Assembly (NCBI GenBank): GCA_036489565.1
Contig: DASXFN010000083.1
Span: forward strand, 8,120-72,119
From: JAICKN01 sp036489565
GTDB lineage: Bacteria > Acidobacteriota > Terriglobia > Terriglobales > Acidobacteriaceae
Direction of reading: 5' to 3'
DNA length: 64,000 bases
The notes under the pieces are model-generated. The model saw only the letters and a list, made by a program, of their open reading frames with translations, ran no database searches and was not told the origin of the DNA. Every line of letters starts with the position of its first letter. Position 1 is the first letter of the stretch. Shown in pieces: positions 8,777 to 17,818 of the stretch. A program made the translations under genes and the position numbers.

Positions 8777-10348
8777 ATGATTTTCACAAGGATGATAAGG
8801 GCCAGCGTTTGCAAGTGGATCCTGTTTCTGTTCGTTGCGGTTGCACTCGCGGCAGCCGCTGATCAAGATCAGAACAAGAAGCCCGAGCCTCCGCAACACC
8901 ATGCCGCCGCAGAGCACAACAACAACCAACACGGCGGCTCAGCGAACTCAAGGCATGACAGCAATCAACCGGCCAGGCATAGCGGCACGCAGAACAATAC
9001 ACACAACAATAATCAGCCAGCCATGCACGGCGGCGCACAGAATGGCATGCACAATAACAATCGGCCGGCCATGCACAACGGTCCGCAGAACAGCATGCAC
9101 AACAACAATCAGCCTGCGATGCGAGGCAGCCCATCAAGAGAGAACAGTAGGATGGGACCCGGTCATCCGCAGAACCGCGGTTCGCAGATGCGCGAAGTTC
9201 ACCTTCGCGATGGCGGCTCAGCGCGGTTTGCCCACAATGGCAACGTAAGAGAATTTCACTCTAACGGAATGGACGTGCAGCGCGGGATTCGCGGCGACCG
9301 GGTTGTTGTTCATACTTACGCTGGTGGACGGCGCGTCGTAAGCATGGGGCCGCGCCTGGGTTTTTCTGAACGTCCTTACGTCAACCATGGCGGCCACGTC
9401 TATATCCAGCGTACGTATGTGTACGGCGGGCACAGCTACGCCTATGCGTATCGCACCATCACTTGGGGAGGACGTCCTTACTATCGCTATGCGCCAGCGT
9501 TCTACTACCATCCCGCGTATTACGGATGGGCCTATCGTCCCTGGGCTGCGCCTGTATATTTTTCCTGGGGATGGGGCGGCCCGTGGTATGGCTCTTACAA
9601 CTACTATCTCGTTCCGGCTCCCGTGTATCCCAGTGCATCATTCTGGCTTACCGACTATCTGCTGGCCGCCAATTTGCAGTTAGCGTATGACGCCCAGCAG
9701 GAATCTGCAGCCAATGCAGCGCCGGCAGATTACGGCGACGATGATGCTGCGCCGACTCAAGGTACAGTTCAACTCTCGCCGCAAGTGAAGCAGGCGATTT
9801 CTGACGAAGTAAAACAACAGCTAGCTGAAGAACAGCAGGCAGCTTCATCATCCGGAACCTCCACCACAAGTGATAATCAGGTTCCGGCGGCGCTTGATCC
9901 CAACTCGCGAGTATTCGTCGTGGCAAGCAATCTGGATGTCACGGATGCGAATGGCCAGGAGTGCGAGCTGAGTGGAGGGGACGTCATCAGCCGGATTGAC
10001 GATCAGGCCGACAGCAACAATAAAGTGCGGGTGAGCATTTTAAGCAGTAAGAAGGGTGATTGCTCCGCCAGCTTGCAGCCGTCGGTAGATGTCGGCGACT
10101 TGCAGGAAATGAATAATCAGATGCGCCAGCAAGTGGATTCGGGAATGAAGCAACTTGCCACCGATCAGGGTAAGGATGGACTGCCCAAAGCTCCCGACAC
10201 AGGGACAACGGCGGGAGAGGTTGCGCCACCCCAGCCGGATGCCGATGCGGACAGTCAACTTCAACAGGAACAGAACGAAGCTGACCAGGCGACGACCCAG
10301 GTGCAACAGGAAGCTGGGCAGTCAAACAATGACCCAGGCACCAACTAA
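8777..10348 (+). CDS. secreted Asn/His-rich, Tyr/Trp-rich protein of unknown function
   Basis: A 523-residue exported protein. The signal peptide (about residues 1-28, ending VALAAAADQ) is followed by an Asn/His/Gln-rich low-complexity region with a 16-residue tandem repeat (HNNNQPAMHGGAQNGM type), a basic segment GDRVVVHTYAGGRRVVS, and an aromatic segment rich in YYRYAPAFYYHPAYYGWAY. The acidic/Gln-rich C-terminal half contains a compact region around VFVVASNLDVTDANGQECELSGGDVI. Similar proteins are common in Acidobacteriota, but I recognise no function. ATG 8777 is chosen because of AAGGAGG at 8764-8770; the upstream in-frame extension crosses a terminator. Confidence 0.8.
   Translation: MIFTRMIRASVCKWILFLFVAVALAAAADQDQNKKPEPPQHHAAAEHNNNQHGGSANSRHDSNQPARHSGTQNNTHNNNQPAMHGGAQNGMHNNNRPAMHNGPQNSMHNNNQPAMRGSPSRENSRMGPGHPQNRGSQMREVHLRDGGSARFAHNGNVREFHSNGMDVQRGIRGDRVVVHTYAGGRRVVSMGPRLGFSERPYVNHGGHVYIQRTYVYGGHSYAYAYRTITWGGRPYYRYAPAFYYHPAYYGWAYRPWAAPVYFSWGWGGPWYGSYNYYLVPAPVYPSASFWLTDYLLAANLQLAYDAQQESAANAAPADYGDDDAAPTQGTVQLSPQVKQAISDEVKQQLAEEQQAASSSGTSTTSDNQVPAALDPNSRVFVVASNLDVTDANGQECELSGGDVISRIDDQADSNNKVRVSILSSKKGDCSASLQPSVDVGDLQEMNNQMRQQVDSGMKQLATDQGKDGLPKAPDTGTTAGEVAPPQPDADADSQLQQEQNEADQATTQVQQEAGQSNNDPGTN
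8954..9121 (+). repeat. 48-bp tandem repeat inside the Asn/His-rich gene
   Basis: Units begin at 9002, 9050 and 9098 (each starting CACAAYAAYAATC), with a degenerate copy at 8954-9001. The period is exactly 48 bp (16 codons), so copy-number changes keep the frame. Confidence 0.75.
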
Positions 10349-10368
10349 ACAAAAACTGAGTGGACCGG

Positions 10369-10405
10369 ATCGGGCTGTAACGGCTTGAAAGCGTTGTAGC
10401 CCGAT
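10369..10405 (+). terminator. interrupted hairpin after the Asn/His-rich gene
   Basis: ATCGGGCT (10369-10376) pairs with AGCCCGAT (10398-10405), with an inner AACG/CGTT pairing. No strong T tract follows, so it may stabilise the 3' end instead of terminating transcription. Confidence 0.45.
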
Positions 10406-10477
10406 TCTCATGTGAGTCGGTTGAATGAGAACGATTAGCTTCTATTCAAATCGGCCGAGAGCCCGAGCCGAAAAATC

Positions 10478-11422
10478 TTAAAGAATTTTTTTACCAAACG
10501 CGGAGGCGGCCAACTCGACAGCGAGTTGCGCTGTGCGATTGTGCTCGTCAATTACCGGATTTACCTCAACGATTTCAAAGCTCAGCATGCGCCCGTGGTC
10601 GGAGATGATTTCCATCGCAAGGTGCGCCTCACGGTAAGTTGCGCCTCCGCGGACAGGCGTGCCCACTCCCGGGGCGTCTTCGGGATCAATCCAGTCCATA
10701 TCGAGTGAAACGTGGTAGCCAACGGTGTCGCGGCCCGCGATGCGCAATGCTTCTTCAATCACTACCCGCATGCCGCGCTCGTCAATGTCGCGCATGGTGA
10801 AGACTTCGATGCCAGCTTTTCGAATGTTTTCCTTTTCGATGGCATCAATATCGCGCACGCCGACCAAAACACAGTTTTCCGGATGCACTTTGGGGGAAAA
10901 GTTGAAAATGTTTCCGAGTTCAGCAGGACCAAGGCCCATAATGGCGGCCAGAGGCATGCCATGGACATTCCCGCTGGGAGAACTGTCGGGAGTATTGATG
11001 TCGCTGTGGGCGTCAATCCAGATGAGGCCGATCTTCTGTTCTTTGCGCCGGTAAAATTCAGCCACGCCCGCGACCGTTCCCGCAGCAACGGAGTGGTCGC
11101 CGCCTAAAACGAGCGGGACGTGATCAGATTCAAGCGCTTTAAGAACAAGATCGGCGCTCTTAACGCAAGTGGCCGTGATCTCCTTCAAATATTTAGCGTG
11201 CTGGTCCCCTATTTTCTTCTGTTCGGCAATCGCCACAGCGACATTGCCGGCGTCTTCGACAATGTGTCCGAGCGCTTCCAGGCGGGCTTCCAGTCCGGCC
11301 ACTCGCACAGCCGAAGGCCCCATATCTACGCCTCGGCGTGATTGGCCAAGATCGAGCGGCACGCCGATCACTCGAATTTTTTTAGGGCTGATACTGGAGA
11401 AGGATGCGGATGTAGGCGTCAT
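10478..11422 (-). CDS. rocF: arginase
   Basis: A 314-residue ureohydrolase that cleaves L-arginine to ornithine and urea. All manganese-site motifs are present: GGDHS (107-111), DAHSD (137-141) and SLDMDWIDP. VHGMPLA follows the second motif as in true arginases, and the N-terminal GVPLDLGQSRRGVDMGPSAVR also fits arginase better than agmatinase. The C-terminus carries EIVEVNPVIDEHNRT. No urease or ornithine catabolic gene is adjacent, so its role (nitrogen release or polyamine precursor supply) is open. Confidence 0.95.
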   Translation of the reverse strand: MTPTSASFSSISPKKIRVIGVPLDLGQSRRGVDMGPSAVRVAGLEARLEALGHIVEDAGNVAVAIAEQKKIGDQHAKYLKEITATCVKSADLVLKALESDHVPLVLGGDHSVAAGTVAGVAEFYRRKEQKIGLIWIDAHSDINTPDSSPSGNVHGMPLAAIMGLGPAELGNIFNFSPKVHPENCVLVGVRDIDAIEKENIRKAGIEVFTMRDIDERGMRVVIEEALRIAGRDTVGYHVSLDMDWIDPEDAPGVGTPVRGGATYREAHLAMEIISDHGRMLSFEIVEVNPVIDEHNRTAQLAVELAASAFGKKIL

Positions 11423-11439
11423 GAATTCTGCCCTTATTT

Positions 11440-11561
11440 TGTCATTCTGAGGCGCGGTTTTTGCGCCGAAGAATCCCTGCCCGTTTCATCGGAAAATTGT
11501 AGGGATGCTTCGACTTCATGTAATCGTTTTTGCAAACGATCACATTACGCTCAGCATGACA
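11440..11561. repeat. 122-bp palindromic intergenic repeat (REP/MITE-like)
   Basis: Ends TGTCATTCTGAG (11440-11451) and CTCAGCATGACA (11550-11561) are inverted repeats with one mismatch. An internal hairpin ATCGTTT-ttgc-AAACGAT sits at 11523-11540. The GAAGAATCCC and GGATGCTTCGACT segments resemble a repeat family widespread in Acidobacteriota (from memory, not searched). It carries no gene. Confidence 0.65.
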
Positions 11562-11577
11562 ACTCACAAATTACATA

Positions 11578-12903
11578 CTACGGATAAAGCCGATGCAACA
11601 TGCGCGGAAACGGGATCGTCTCGCGCACGTGTTCCAACCCGCAAATCCACGCGACCGCACGCTCAATGCCCATGCCGAAGCCGCCATGAGGAACACTTCC
11701 GTACTTGCGCAGATCCAGATACCACTTGAAGGCTTCTTCCGGAAGATTGTGTTCGCGGATTCGTTTTACCAGCAGGTCATAGGAAGCCATACGCTGCGAT
11801 CCGCCGATAATTTCGCCGTAGCCTTCAGGCGCTAGCACATCCATGCAAAGGGCCAGATCAGGCCGATCGGGATCGGGCTCCATGTAGAAAGCTTTCACGA
11901 CCGCGGGATAGCGATTCACGATCACCGGCTTATCGAACTGGGCTGACAGATAAGTTTCATCGGGAGAGCCGAAGTCTCCGCCGTACTCGAACTTATTTTC
12001 CAGCGCACCCTTGGCATGCGCCTCCTGCAGCATTTTTACCGCTTCGTCATAAGTGATGCGAGGAAAGGGCGCGGAAATCTTTTCCAACTTTGCAACATCG
12101 CGGCCAATCGTTTGCAGATCAGCGCGGCGCTTTTCCAGACATCGTTTCACGATAAAGCTAATGAAGTCTTCCGCCAGCACCATGAGATCATCGAGTTTGG
12201 CGTAAGCAACTTCCGGCTCGACCATCCAGAATTCCGTAAGGTGACGGCGGGTTTTGGATTTTTCAGCGCGGAACGTCGGACCGAACGAATAAACTTTGCC
12301 CAGCGAGAGCGCCGTTGCTTCAATATAGAGCTGACCCGATTGCGTGAGGTATGCCTGCTCTTCGAAATAATCTACGGGAAATAAAGTTGTAGTGCCTTCG
12401 CAGGCCGCCGGAGTGATGATGGGCGGATCGGTGAGGGTGAATCCGTTTTCGTCGAAGAAATCTCGCGCGGCTTTAATGATCTCCGCGCGTACCCGCAGAA
12501 TCGACGCCTGCCTCGGCGTTCGCACCCAAAGATGGCGATGCTCCATGAGAAAATCAACGCCGTGTTCTTTCAAAGAGATCGGATAGGGATCTTCCTCGGA
12601 AACGCGCTGCAACACTTCCACATTGATTACGTCCAGTTCATATCCGCTGGGCGCGCGCTTATCCGCGCGAACTTTGCCTTCCACGATGACGCTGGATTCC
12701 TGAGTCAATCCCTTGATGGCGTCGAATACTTCCGGCGGTACGGCGCTCTTGGGAACGATGCCTTGAATTAGTCCGCTGCCATCGCGAAAAATGGGGAACA
12801 GCAGTTTGCCGCTTTCGCGCAGGTTATACAGCCAACCGCGGATGGTGACGGATTGTCCTTCGTGCTTGCCGATTTCCGCAATTGTGGTGACTGGGGATGA
12901 CAT
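11578..12903 (-). CDS. asnS: asparagine--tRNA ligase
   Basis: A 441-residue class IIb aminoacyl-tRNA synthetase charging tRNA-Asn. An OB-fold anticodon domain (residues 1-110, VTIRGWLYNLRESGKLLFPIFRDG) is followed by the catalytic core with motif 2 FGPTFRAEKSKTRRHLTEFW and motif 3 GFGMGIERAVAWICG. The sequence HLTEFWMVEPE and the length favour AsnRS over AspRS. Ends at the conserved RMLHRLYP. Start ATG 12903 gives the expected N-terminus. The presence of AsnRS means this organism need not rely on transamidation for Asn-tRNA. Confidence 0.95.
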   Translation of the reverse strand: MSSPVTTIAEIGKHEGQSVTIRGWLYNLRESGKLLFPIFRDGSGLIQGIVPKSAVPPEVFDAIKGLTQESSVIVEGKVRADKRAPSGYELDVINVEVLQRVSEEDPYPISLKEHGVDFLMEHRHLWVRTPRQASILRVRAEIIKAARDFFDENGFTLTDPPIITPAACEGTTTLFPVDYFEEQAYLTQSGQLYIEATALSLGKVYSFGPTFRAEKSKTRRHLTEFWMVEPEVAYAKLDDLMVLAEDFISFIVKRCLEKRRADLQTIGRDVAKLEKISAPFPRITYDEAVKMLQEAHAKGALENKFEYGGDFGSPDETYLSAQFDKPVIVNRYPAVVKAFYMEPDPDRPDLALCMDVLAPEGYGEIIGGSQRMASYDLLVKRIREHNLPEEAFKWYLDLRKYGSVPHGGFGMGIERAVAWICGLEHVRETIPFPRMLHRLYP

Positions 12904-12984
12904 AAATCAAAATCGTTACACCGCCGAGAACGCGGAGTGCGCCGAGAAATGTTCAATCACAAAAACCTCAACGCTCCAACATTT

Positions 12985-13827
12985 TCATACGGCTTCTAAT
13001 TTCTCAAACGTTTCACTCATTTTCTCGATCACGTTTACCTTTTCATCGGCCTCAATTTCCAGCAGGATTGGCGGCGTTTGCGGCGCGGTGCGCAGCAGTT
13101 CCATGGTTTGCTTCCAATCAATGGAGCCAGCGCCCGGCCACAGATGTGAATCTTTGTCCTTCTTGTTGTCGTGGATATGGGTGGAACCGATGTACTTTTT
13201 TAATATCTCAAAGCCTTCTGCAACCCCGCTCATCAGGTGCGCGTGGCCAACGTCAAAACAAACGCCAATATCATCGAAATGCGTGACGTGAATAAATTCC
13301 ACCAGCCGTTCCGGGGTTGCGAGTTCATTATCAATATTTTCCAGCAATATTCGGACACCGAGCGGCTTGGCAAAGGCCCGCAAGTGCTCAATCGACGTCA
13401 TGGCCGCTTCGAACTTCCGCTCATCGAAGCTCTCATTGGGCACTCCAATGTGCTGGATCAAAAAACGGAAAGGAATTTGTTCGGCTACTTCGATCGCCCG
13501 CTTGATTTCATCCATGGCTGCGACGATTTGCGAGCGGTCACTAGAGGCAACATTGATTGGCGGAGCGCCGGTGCGGCCCAATTCATAATCAGCAAACATC
13601 GGAGCGTGTACGGAATGGAGCGTGACAGGATTGTCCCGAAACCAGTCGGCAATCTCACGGACGTGCTGCTTGCGATTGGCATAGTCAAGATGCTGGCGCG
13701 CGGCAAAAATTTCGATCGCTTGCGCGCCGCCCCGCACCAGACCGTCCAGCAAGCCCGGATGCAGTCTTTCCTTTATATGCAAATGGGTGGAAACAGCTCT
13801 CTGCATGAATGGTCCATTGCCTTTCAT
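12985..13827 (-). CDS. sugar phosphate isomerase/epimerase-like TIM barrel
   Basis: A 280-residue protein of the AP endonuclease 2/xylose isomerase-like TIM-barrel superfamily. Barrel signatures are LHSVHAPMFADYE, FLIQHIGVPNE, ILLENIDNELATP, DIGVCFDVGHAHL, STHIHDNKKDKDSHLWPGAGSIDW and ILLEIEADE; His, Glu and Asp residues in these strands would bind the divalent metal. The substrate cannot be deduced. The ATG at 13827 is only two bases after GGAGG, so ATG 13806 (MQRAVSTHLHIK) could be the real start. It is downstream of, and convergent with, nothing closely related. Confidence 0.75.
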   Translation of the reverse strand: MKGNGPFMQRAVSTHLHIKERLHPGLLDGLVRGGAQAIEIFAARQHLDYANRKQHVREIADWFRDNPVTLHSVHAPMFADYELGRTGAPPINVASSDRSQIVAAMDEIKRAIEVAEQIPFRFLIQHIGVPNESFDERKFEAAMTSIEHLRAFAKPLGVRILLENIDNELATPERLVEFIHVTHFDDIGVCFDVGHAHLMSGVAEGFEILKKYIGSTHIHDNKKDKDSHLWPGAGSIDWKQTMELLRTAPQTPPILLEIEADEKVNVIEKMSETFEKLEAV

Positions 13828-13926
13828 TCCCTCCGGTCAGAAGGGGGACTTCTGAGGCTAGCTTAGGCAATTCCAGCTAGTCAAATCGGAAAACAGTCAG
13901 GAGTTCTTTCGCGTACACTTTAGTGT

Positions 13927-14529
13927 TTGAAAACCATCGGGCATATCCTTACTCGCTACACTCATTTTCTTTGGGCACTGCTTAGCCCCCTAGGAATATG
14001 GGGCGTTTTCGTAATTGCGGTTCTGGACGGCGCGGCCATCGGCCTTCCCATGGATCCTTTTGTGGCGACTTATGTTTACAAAAACCACTCTCTTTTCTGG
14101 CTTTACACGCTGCTTGCTTCCGCAGGATCGGCTGTAGGCAGTGGCATCCTATATTGGATCGGATATGCCGGCGGCGAGGCCTTTCTACGCAAGAGGATTT
14201 CTGAGGAACGCTTTGTCAAAATCCAAAGTTCCTTTGATCAACACGAATTTTGGGCGGTGATGTTTCCCGCCATGCTGCCTCCGCCAACGCCATTTAAGTT
14301 GTTTGTTCTTTCCGCGGCCGTTTTTGAAATGAACTTCTGGCATTTTTTTCTAGCTGTCTTCGCGGGACGATTTGTCAGGTTTCTTCTGCTCTCCCTACTC
14401 GTCATTGAGTTCGGGCCGAAATTTGTACAATTGATCGCGCGTCATTTCATTTGGATTTTGGCCGTCATGCTTATCGCCCTCGGGGTTTGGGCCATTGTCC
14501 GCAAGATGCGGCACAAAGTTGCTGTATAA
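13927..14529 (+). CDS. DedA/YqaA-like membrane protein (SNARE-associated family)
   Basis: A 200-residue inner-membrane protein with about five hydrophobic segments. The pattern DGAAIGLPMDPFVATYVYKN, GSAVGSGILYWIGYAGGEAFLRK and FPAMLPPPTPFKLFVLSAAVF matches the VTT/DedA domain, linked in other bacteria to lipid scrambling and membrane homeostasis. Start is TTG at 13927; no in-frame ATG precedes the first hydrophobic helix. It stands alone ahead of a CsbD stress gene. Confidence 0.75.
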   Translation: MKTIGHILTRYTHFLWALLSPLGIWGVFVIAVLDGAAIGLPMDPFVATYVYKNHSLFWLYTLLASAGSAVGSGILYWIGYAGGEAFLRKRISEERFVKIQSSFDQHEFWAVMFPAMLPPPTPFKLFVLSAAVFEMNFWHFFLAVFAGRFVRFLLLSLLVIEFGPKFVQLIARHFIWILAVMLIALGVWAIVRKMRHKVAV

Positions 14530-14667
14530 ACCTTAAATTCCCACATTTTTCGCACGACAGCACTCAGAGCCGATTCAGTACTTATCTCTACGAAATACAT
14601 ATTCTCGCCGATGTTTTCTTACCGACGGCAAACGTAAGCTTTTACCAACCTAGGAGGAATTTTATTT

Positions 14668-14895
14668 ATGAATAACGACCGTGTAGAAGGTAAGGCCAAA
14701 GATGTTGCTGGACGTGTGGAGCGCCAGGTTGGCGAGTGGACGGGAGATAAGGAAGCTCAAGTGAAAGGCACGGAAAAGCAGGCAGAAGGAAAAATCCAAA
14801 ATACTGTTGGGAAGGTGAAGGACAGCCTTAACAAGCACGATGATGAAGCTGCCGAGAAAGACAGGCCGGAAGATAGGTCGGAAGACGCGGCGTAA
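14668..14895 (+). CDS. CsbD family stress-response protein
   Basis: A 75-residue highly charged soluble protein with the CsbD signature: NNDRVEGKAKDVAGRVERQVGEWTG, QVKGTEKQAEGKIQNTVGKVKD. Family members are strongly induced in general stress responses, but their molecular function is unknown. A consensus TAGGAGGAA ribosome site precedes the ATG and a strong terminator follows, so it is a monocistronic, well-translated gene. Confidence 0.92.
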   Translation: MNNDRVEGKAKDVAGRVERQVGEWTGDKEAQVKGTEKQAEGKIQNTVGKVKDSLNKHDDEAAEKDRPEDRSEDAA

Positions 14896-14911
14896 ATTTC
14901 AATTCGTCTCG

Positions 14912-14940
14912 AAAGGCCATCCCCCCGGATGGCCTTTTTT
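14912..14940 (+). terminator. rho-independent terminator of the CsbD gene
   Basis: AAAGGCCATCC (14912-14922), loop CCCC, GGATGGCCTTT (14927-14937), then a run of T. Confidence 0.93.
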
Positions 14941-14976
14941 ATTTTAAAGAAATCTTCCCTCTGGCGATTCGGAAAG

Positions 14977-16599
14977 CTAGTCCCCAGTGTCGGCAGCTTC
15001 CATGTATTGAAGTTGCTCGGGCGCTTCCAACTCGCGCAGATCGAGACCGCGGGTTTCGTGGCCGAAGATAGCTACCATCAACAGAGACCCAAGCGTTGGA
15101 ATGGCAATGGCGCCCGCGACCAACGAGAATGTGGGAACTAAGGCGAGAGTAGCAAGTCCTTGCGCGATAACTCCACCGACTTTGCTGCAACCGGCAATCC
15201 ACCCTGTGGCGCGTCCTCGCAACCGGACGGGAAAACTCTCAGAGGTGTAGGGCAGCAGAATTGAAATGACCGCGCTTGTGCCGACAACCAGCAATGAGAC
15301 GGAGAAAAGCGGGTTTGAAATCCCCGACAAAAGGTGGTTATTGCGGAAAAGCGTCGCCAGCAATCCCAGGGTTGTGATGCCGATGGCCAGAACCAATACA
15401 CGCTTCGTGCTCCACACGGTGTAGAGGTATGTAGTAATCCCGATGGTAGGAACGGCGATGAGCGTTGAGCGCGCGATCAGTTTGCTGGCAAGACCGACGC
15501 TGCGTCCCGCCGCCATTAAGCTGCCGGGCAGCCACAGCAACACGCCAAAATTTACCAATCCCCAGGCCAAGGCGGTTAGCGTGAGCGCGACAGTCAACCA
15601 CAGCAGTGAGCCAAGGTTCGAACGACCGGCGGATTTCTGCTCGCCGGTGATCGCGCTAGCGGTCCTTCCTGCGGGAATCTTGGCGGGGTTCGTGGAAATG
15701 ACCGAGCCATAGCGCGCCAGCATGGCCTTGGCTTCATCCACGCGTCCCATTTCGAGGAGGAATCGAGCGGATTCGGGAAGCAATGAACTGAGTCCAACAA
15801 GGGCGATGCCTGTAGGAAATCCCAGGAACCACATGATGCGCCAGCCAAAAAACGGTTGCAGTAGTGCGGAGCACTCGCTGGTGGCGAAATAGCCGCCCAC
15901 GGTCCCGATGCCGCCAAGAAGAACAAGGCACCATCCGCGATGTTTGGTCGGCAGGATTTCAGCAAGTAGAGCATTCGCGACGGGCAACATGCCGCCAGCA
16001 GCCAGTCCCATGATGAAGCACATGAGAATATTCCAGTTGAATGATGGCATGGCCCCGCAGATCGAGGTGCCGACGAACAACACGGCGGCAAGCAGGATGG
16101 CGGCGCGGCGGCCGTAAATATCGGCAAGCGCGCCCCAGATGAACGACCCAAGCGTGGTACCCATCAGCGCGACAAAGGGTAATACGGCGACGGCCGAGAA
16201 GCTCAGTCCATATTCAACGCGCATGCCCGGAACGACGAAACCCAGAGATGCGGCCTTCATCACGTCAATCACCAGCGCAATGGCCAGCAAGCCGATCTGG
16301 ATCCAGTGTTCTTTGGTCAGCGGAGCATCTTCAGGCGGCGTGATGGAGAGATCGATAACGTGCTGCTTTCGGGCCAAGGGCAGTAGCCCATACGCAGCGG
16401 CCGCAACGCCAAGAATAATCAGCGCCATGCCGATATACATGCCGATACCCATCGGCATTCCGGCGAGGCGGAAGTGCGTGTACCGGCCCATCCAAAACAT
16501 TGGCAAATGCAGTATTACGCCGGTCGCCACCATCGCTGAGCCAATCCAGAAAGCGATCATTTTTTGCCACGTGGCGAATAGGGATAACTTCTGATTCAT
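14977..16599 (-). CDS. major facilitator superfamily transporter with two extra N-terminal helices
   Basis: A 540-residue MFS permease. After two N-terminal hydrophobic helices (about residues 12-32 and 48-75) and a loop, a standard 12-helix MFS unit starts near residue 97. It contains the loop 2-3 motif GALADIYGRRAA and sugar-porter/SV2-like elements (GGMLPVANALLAEILPTKHRG, LPESARFLLEMGRVDEA, PVRLRGRATGWI). A substrate such as an aromatic or organic acid or a sugar is possible but not readable. No partner gene; the next gene upstream is tRNA-Ser. Confidence 0.85.
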   Translation of the reverse strand: MNQKLSLFATWQKMIAFWIGSAMVATGVILHLPMFWMGRYTHFRLAGMPMGIGMYIGMALIILGVAAAAYGLLPLARKQHVIDLSITPPEDAPLTKEHWIQIGLLAIALVIDVMKAASLGFVVPGMRVEYGLSFSAVAVLPFVALMGTTLGSFIWGALADIYGRRAAILLAAVLFVGTSICGAMPSFNWNILMCFIMGLAAGGMLPVANALLAEILPTKHRGWCLVLLGGIGTVGGYFATSECSALLQPFFGWRIMWFLGFPTGIALVGLSSLLPESARFLLEMGRVDEAKAMLARYGSVISTNPAKIPAGRTASAITGEQKSAGRSNLGSLLWLTVALTLTALAWGLVNFGVLLWLPGSLMAAGRSVGLASKLIARSTLIAVPTIGITTYLYTVWSTKRVLVLAIGITTLGLLATLFRNNHLLSGISNPLFSVSLLVVGTSAVISILLPYTSESFPVRLRGRATGWIAGCSKVGGVIAQGLATLALVPTFSLVAGAIAIPTLGSLLMVAIFGHETRGLDLRELEAPEQLQYMEAADTGD

Positions 16600-16808
16600 A
16601 CGGCGTTCGTACCTTCTTGAATGGGGAATTTTGTGAGACGGTCTACTACCATTTCATCTTCTGCTCTAATTAATCAATAACCTGAATATAGTATTCCGCT
16701 CCAACGATGGCGCTGGGCGTCTCCTAAAGCGGATCGTGCAATCTGTCAGTGAAGAGTATGGGCCCGGCGAGGCTGCTTTAAGGAGTCTTTTGCCGAGAGT
16801 TGCAATTC

Positions 16809-16898
16809 TGGCGGAGAGTGAGGGATTCGAACCCCCGATACCCGTTAAGGTATGCCGGTTTTCAAGACCGGTGCCATCAACCACTCGGCCAACTCTCC
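16809..16898 (-). tRNA. tRNA-Ser(TGA)
   Basis: Class II tRNA with acceptor GGAGAGT/ACTCTCC, D-arm GGCCGAGTGG, anticodon stem CCGGT/ACCGG around loop CTTGAAA (anticodon TGA, reading UCA), a long variable arm and T-arm GGGGGTTCGAATCCC. The 3' CCA is encoded (16809-16811). Confidence 0.96.
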
Positions 16899-16996
16899 GC
16901 TTGGCACCTTAAAAAGTTTAGCAGGTTAGTGTTCGAACTCTCCGCAAATCACTTTCTTCCCCATCTTTTTCTTCTGTGTTAACCTCTTGCGGCAGA

Positions 16997-17719
16997 ATGC
17001 TTTTTATGTTCTTCTTGATGTCCATTTTTTCGGAGGGATTGTCATCCTTCCCCTCTTGGTGGCACGGTGTGTTTAACCCAGATTGGCTAACTGCGATTGG
17101 AACAATTGGTGCAACCGTAGTGGCTTTAGCTTTGGCCGCTCAGAGTTGGATTCGATCATTCTTTACTCACCCGGAGCTTCAAATTGAAGTCTCCCAGTTC
17201 CCACCCTATTCAGATCGAACAACTTGGATTAATGGTGCTGCGGTGCATTACTACAGGCTTTCCGTTGAGAACAAGAGCGGAACAATTGCTCAAGATGTCC
17301 ATGTATTTGTTGATAGTGTGGACAAACTCGACGAGGATGGAAGAGCAGTTCCAGCTCCGCGATTCCGACCCATGTTTTTAAAGTGGGCACACCTAAGCGC
17401 GATCACGATGCCAGCGTTGTGGAAGGATATTCCAAGATTTTGCGATCTCTTACATATTACTGACCCAGATCGTAAGCATGATTGTGGCGAAACGCTATCG
17501 TCCGTGCCAAGAGGTAGAGGAGTAATGTGTCTCGACTTAGAAGCCAAAGCGAATTCTTTGGGGCATCTGCTGGAACCAGGAGTTTACAGAATTACTTTAA
17601 GGGTTGCGGCTACAAACTGTTCTCCCTGCAAAGTTGTAATACAAGTTAATTATCCAGTCGGCGTGTGGCATCGTGATGAAGATCAAATGCAGAAACATAT
17701 CAGCATAGAAAAGTTGTAA
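16997..17719 (+). CDS. hypothetical membrane-anchored protein beside tRNA-Ser
   Basis: About 240 residues. A hydrophobic segment (NPDWLTAIGTIGATVVALALAAQSWI) near the N-terminus is followed by a globular, probably beta-rich domain (LQIEVSQFPPY, YYRLSVENKSGTIAQDVHVFVDSVDKL, PGVYRITLRVAATNCSPCKVVIQVNY) with five or so cysteines. The region resembles an Ig-like fold, but I do not recognise a named family. No ribosome site decides the start: ATG 16997 is used, GTG 16976 is in frame. Base composition is visibly more A/T-rich than the flanking core genes, which fits horizontally acquired DNA next to a tRNA gene. Confidence 0.6.
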   Translation: MLFMFFLMSIFSEGLSSFPSWWHGVFNPDWLTAIGTIGATVVALALAAQSWIRSFFTHPELQIEVSQFPPYSDRTTWINGAAVHYYRLSVENKSGTIAQDVHVFVDSVDKLDEDGRAVPAPRFRPMFLKWAHLSAITMPALWKDIPRFCDLLHITDPDRKHDCGETLSSVPRGRGVMCLDLEAKANSLGHLLEPGVYRITLRVAATNCSPCKVVIQVNYPVGVWHRDEDQMQKHISIEKL

Positions 17720-17818
17720 AAATTGGCGCAGGCTGGCTATGGCAGCCACTTGCTGTCCAATGAGACGCCCACGACCCGTGGTAGGTTTGTTGCGTCAGGG
17801 TACAATAGACGGCCACTA

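Noticed and set aside
8954..9121. CRISPR array
   Set aside because: The 48-bp units are contiguous and in frame inside a protein gene, without spacers.
16891..16945. 10-bp AACTCTCCGC direct repeat near the tRNA-Ser 5' end (16891 and 16936) as an att site
   Set aside because: The repeat is short, both copies lie on the same side of the cassette, and no matching copy or integrase gene is found at the far end.
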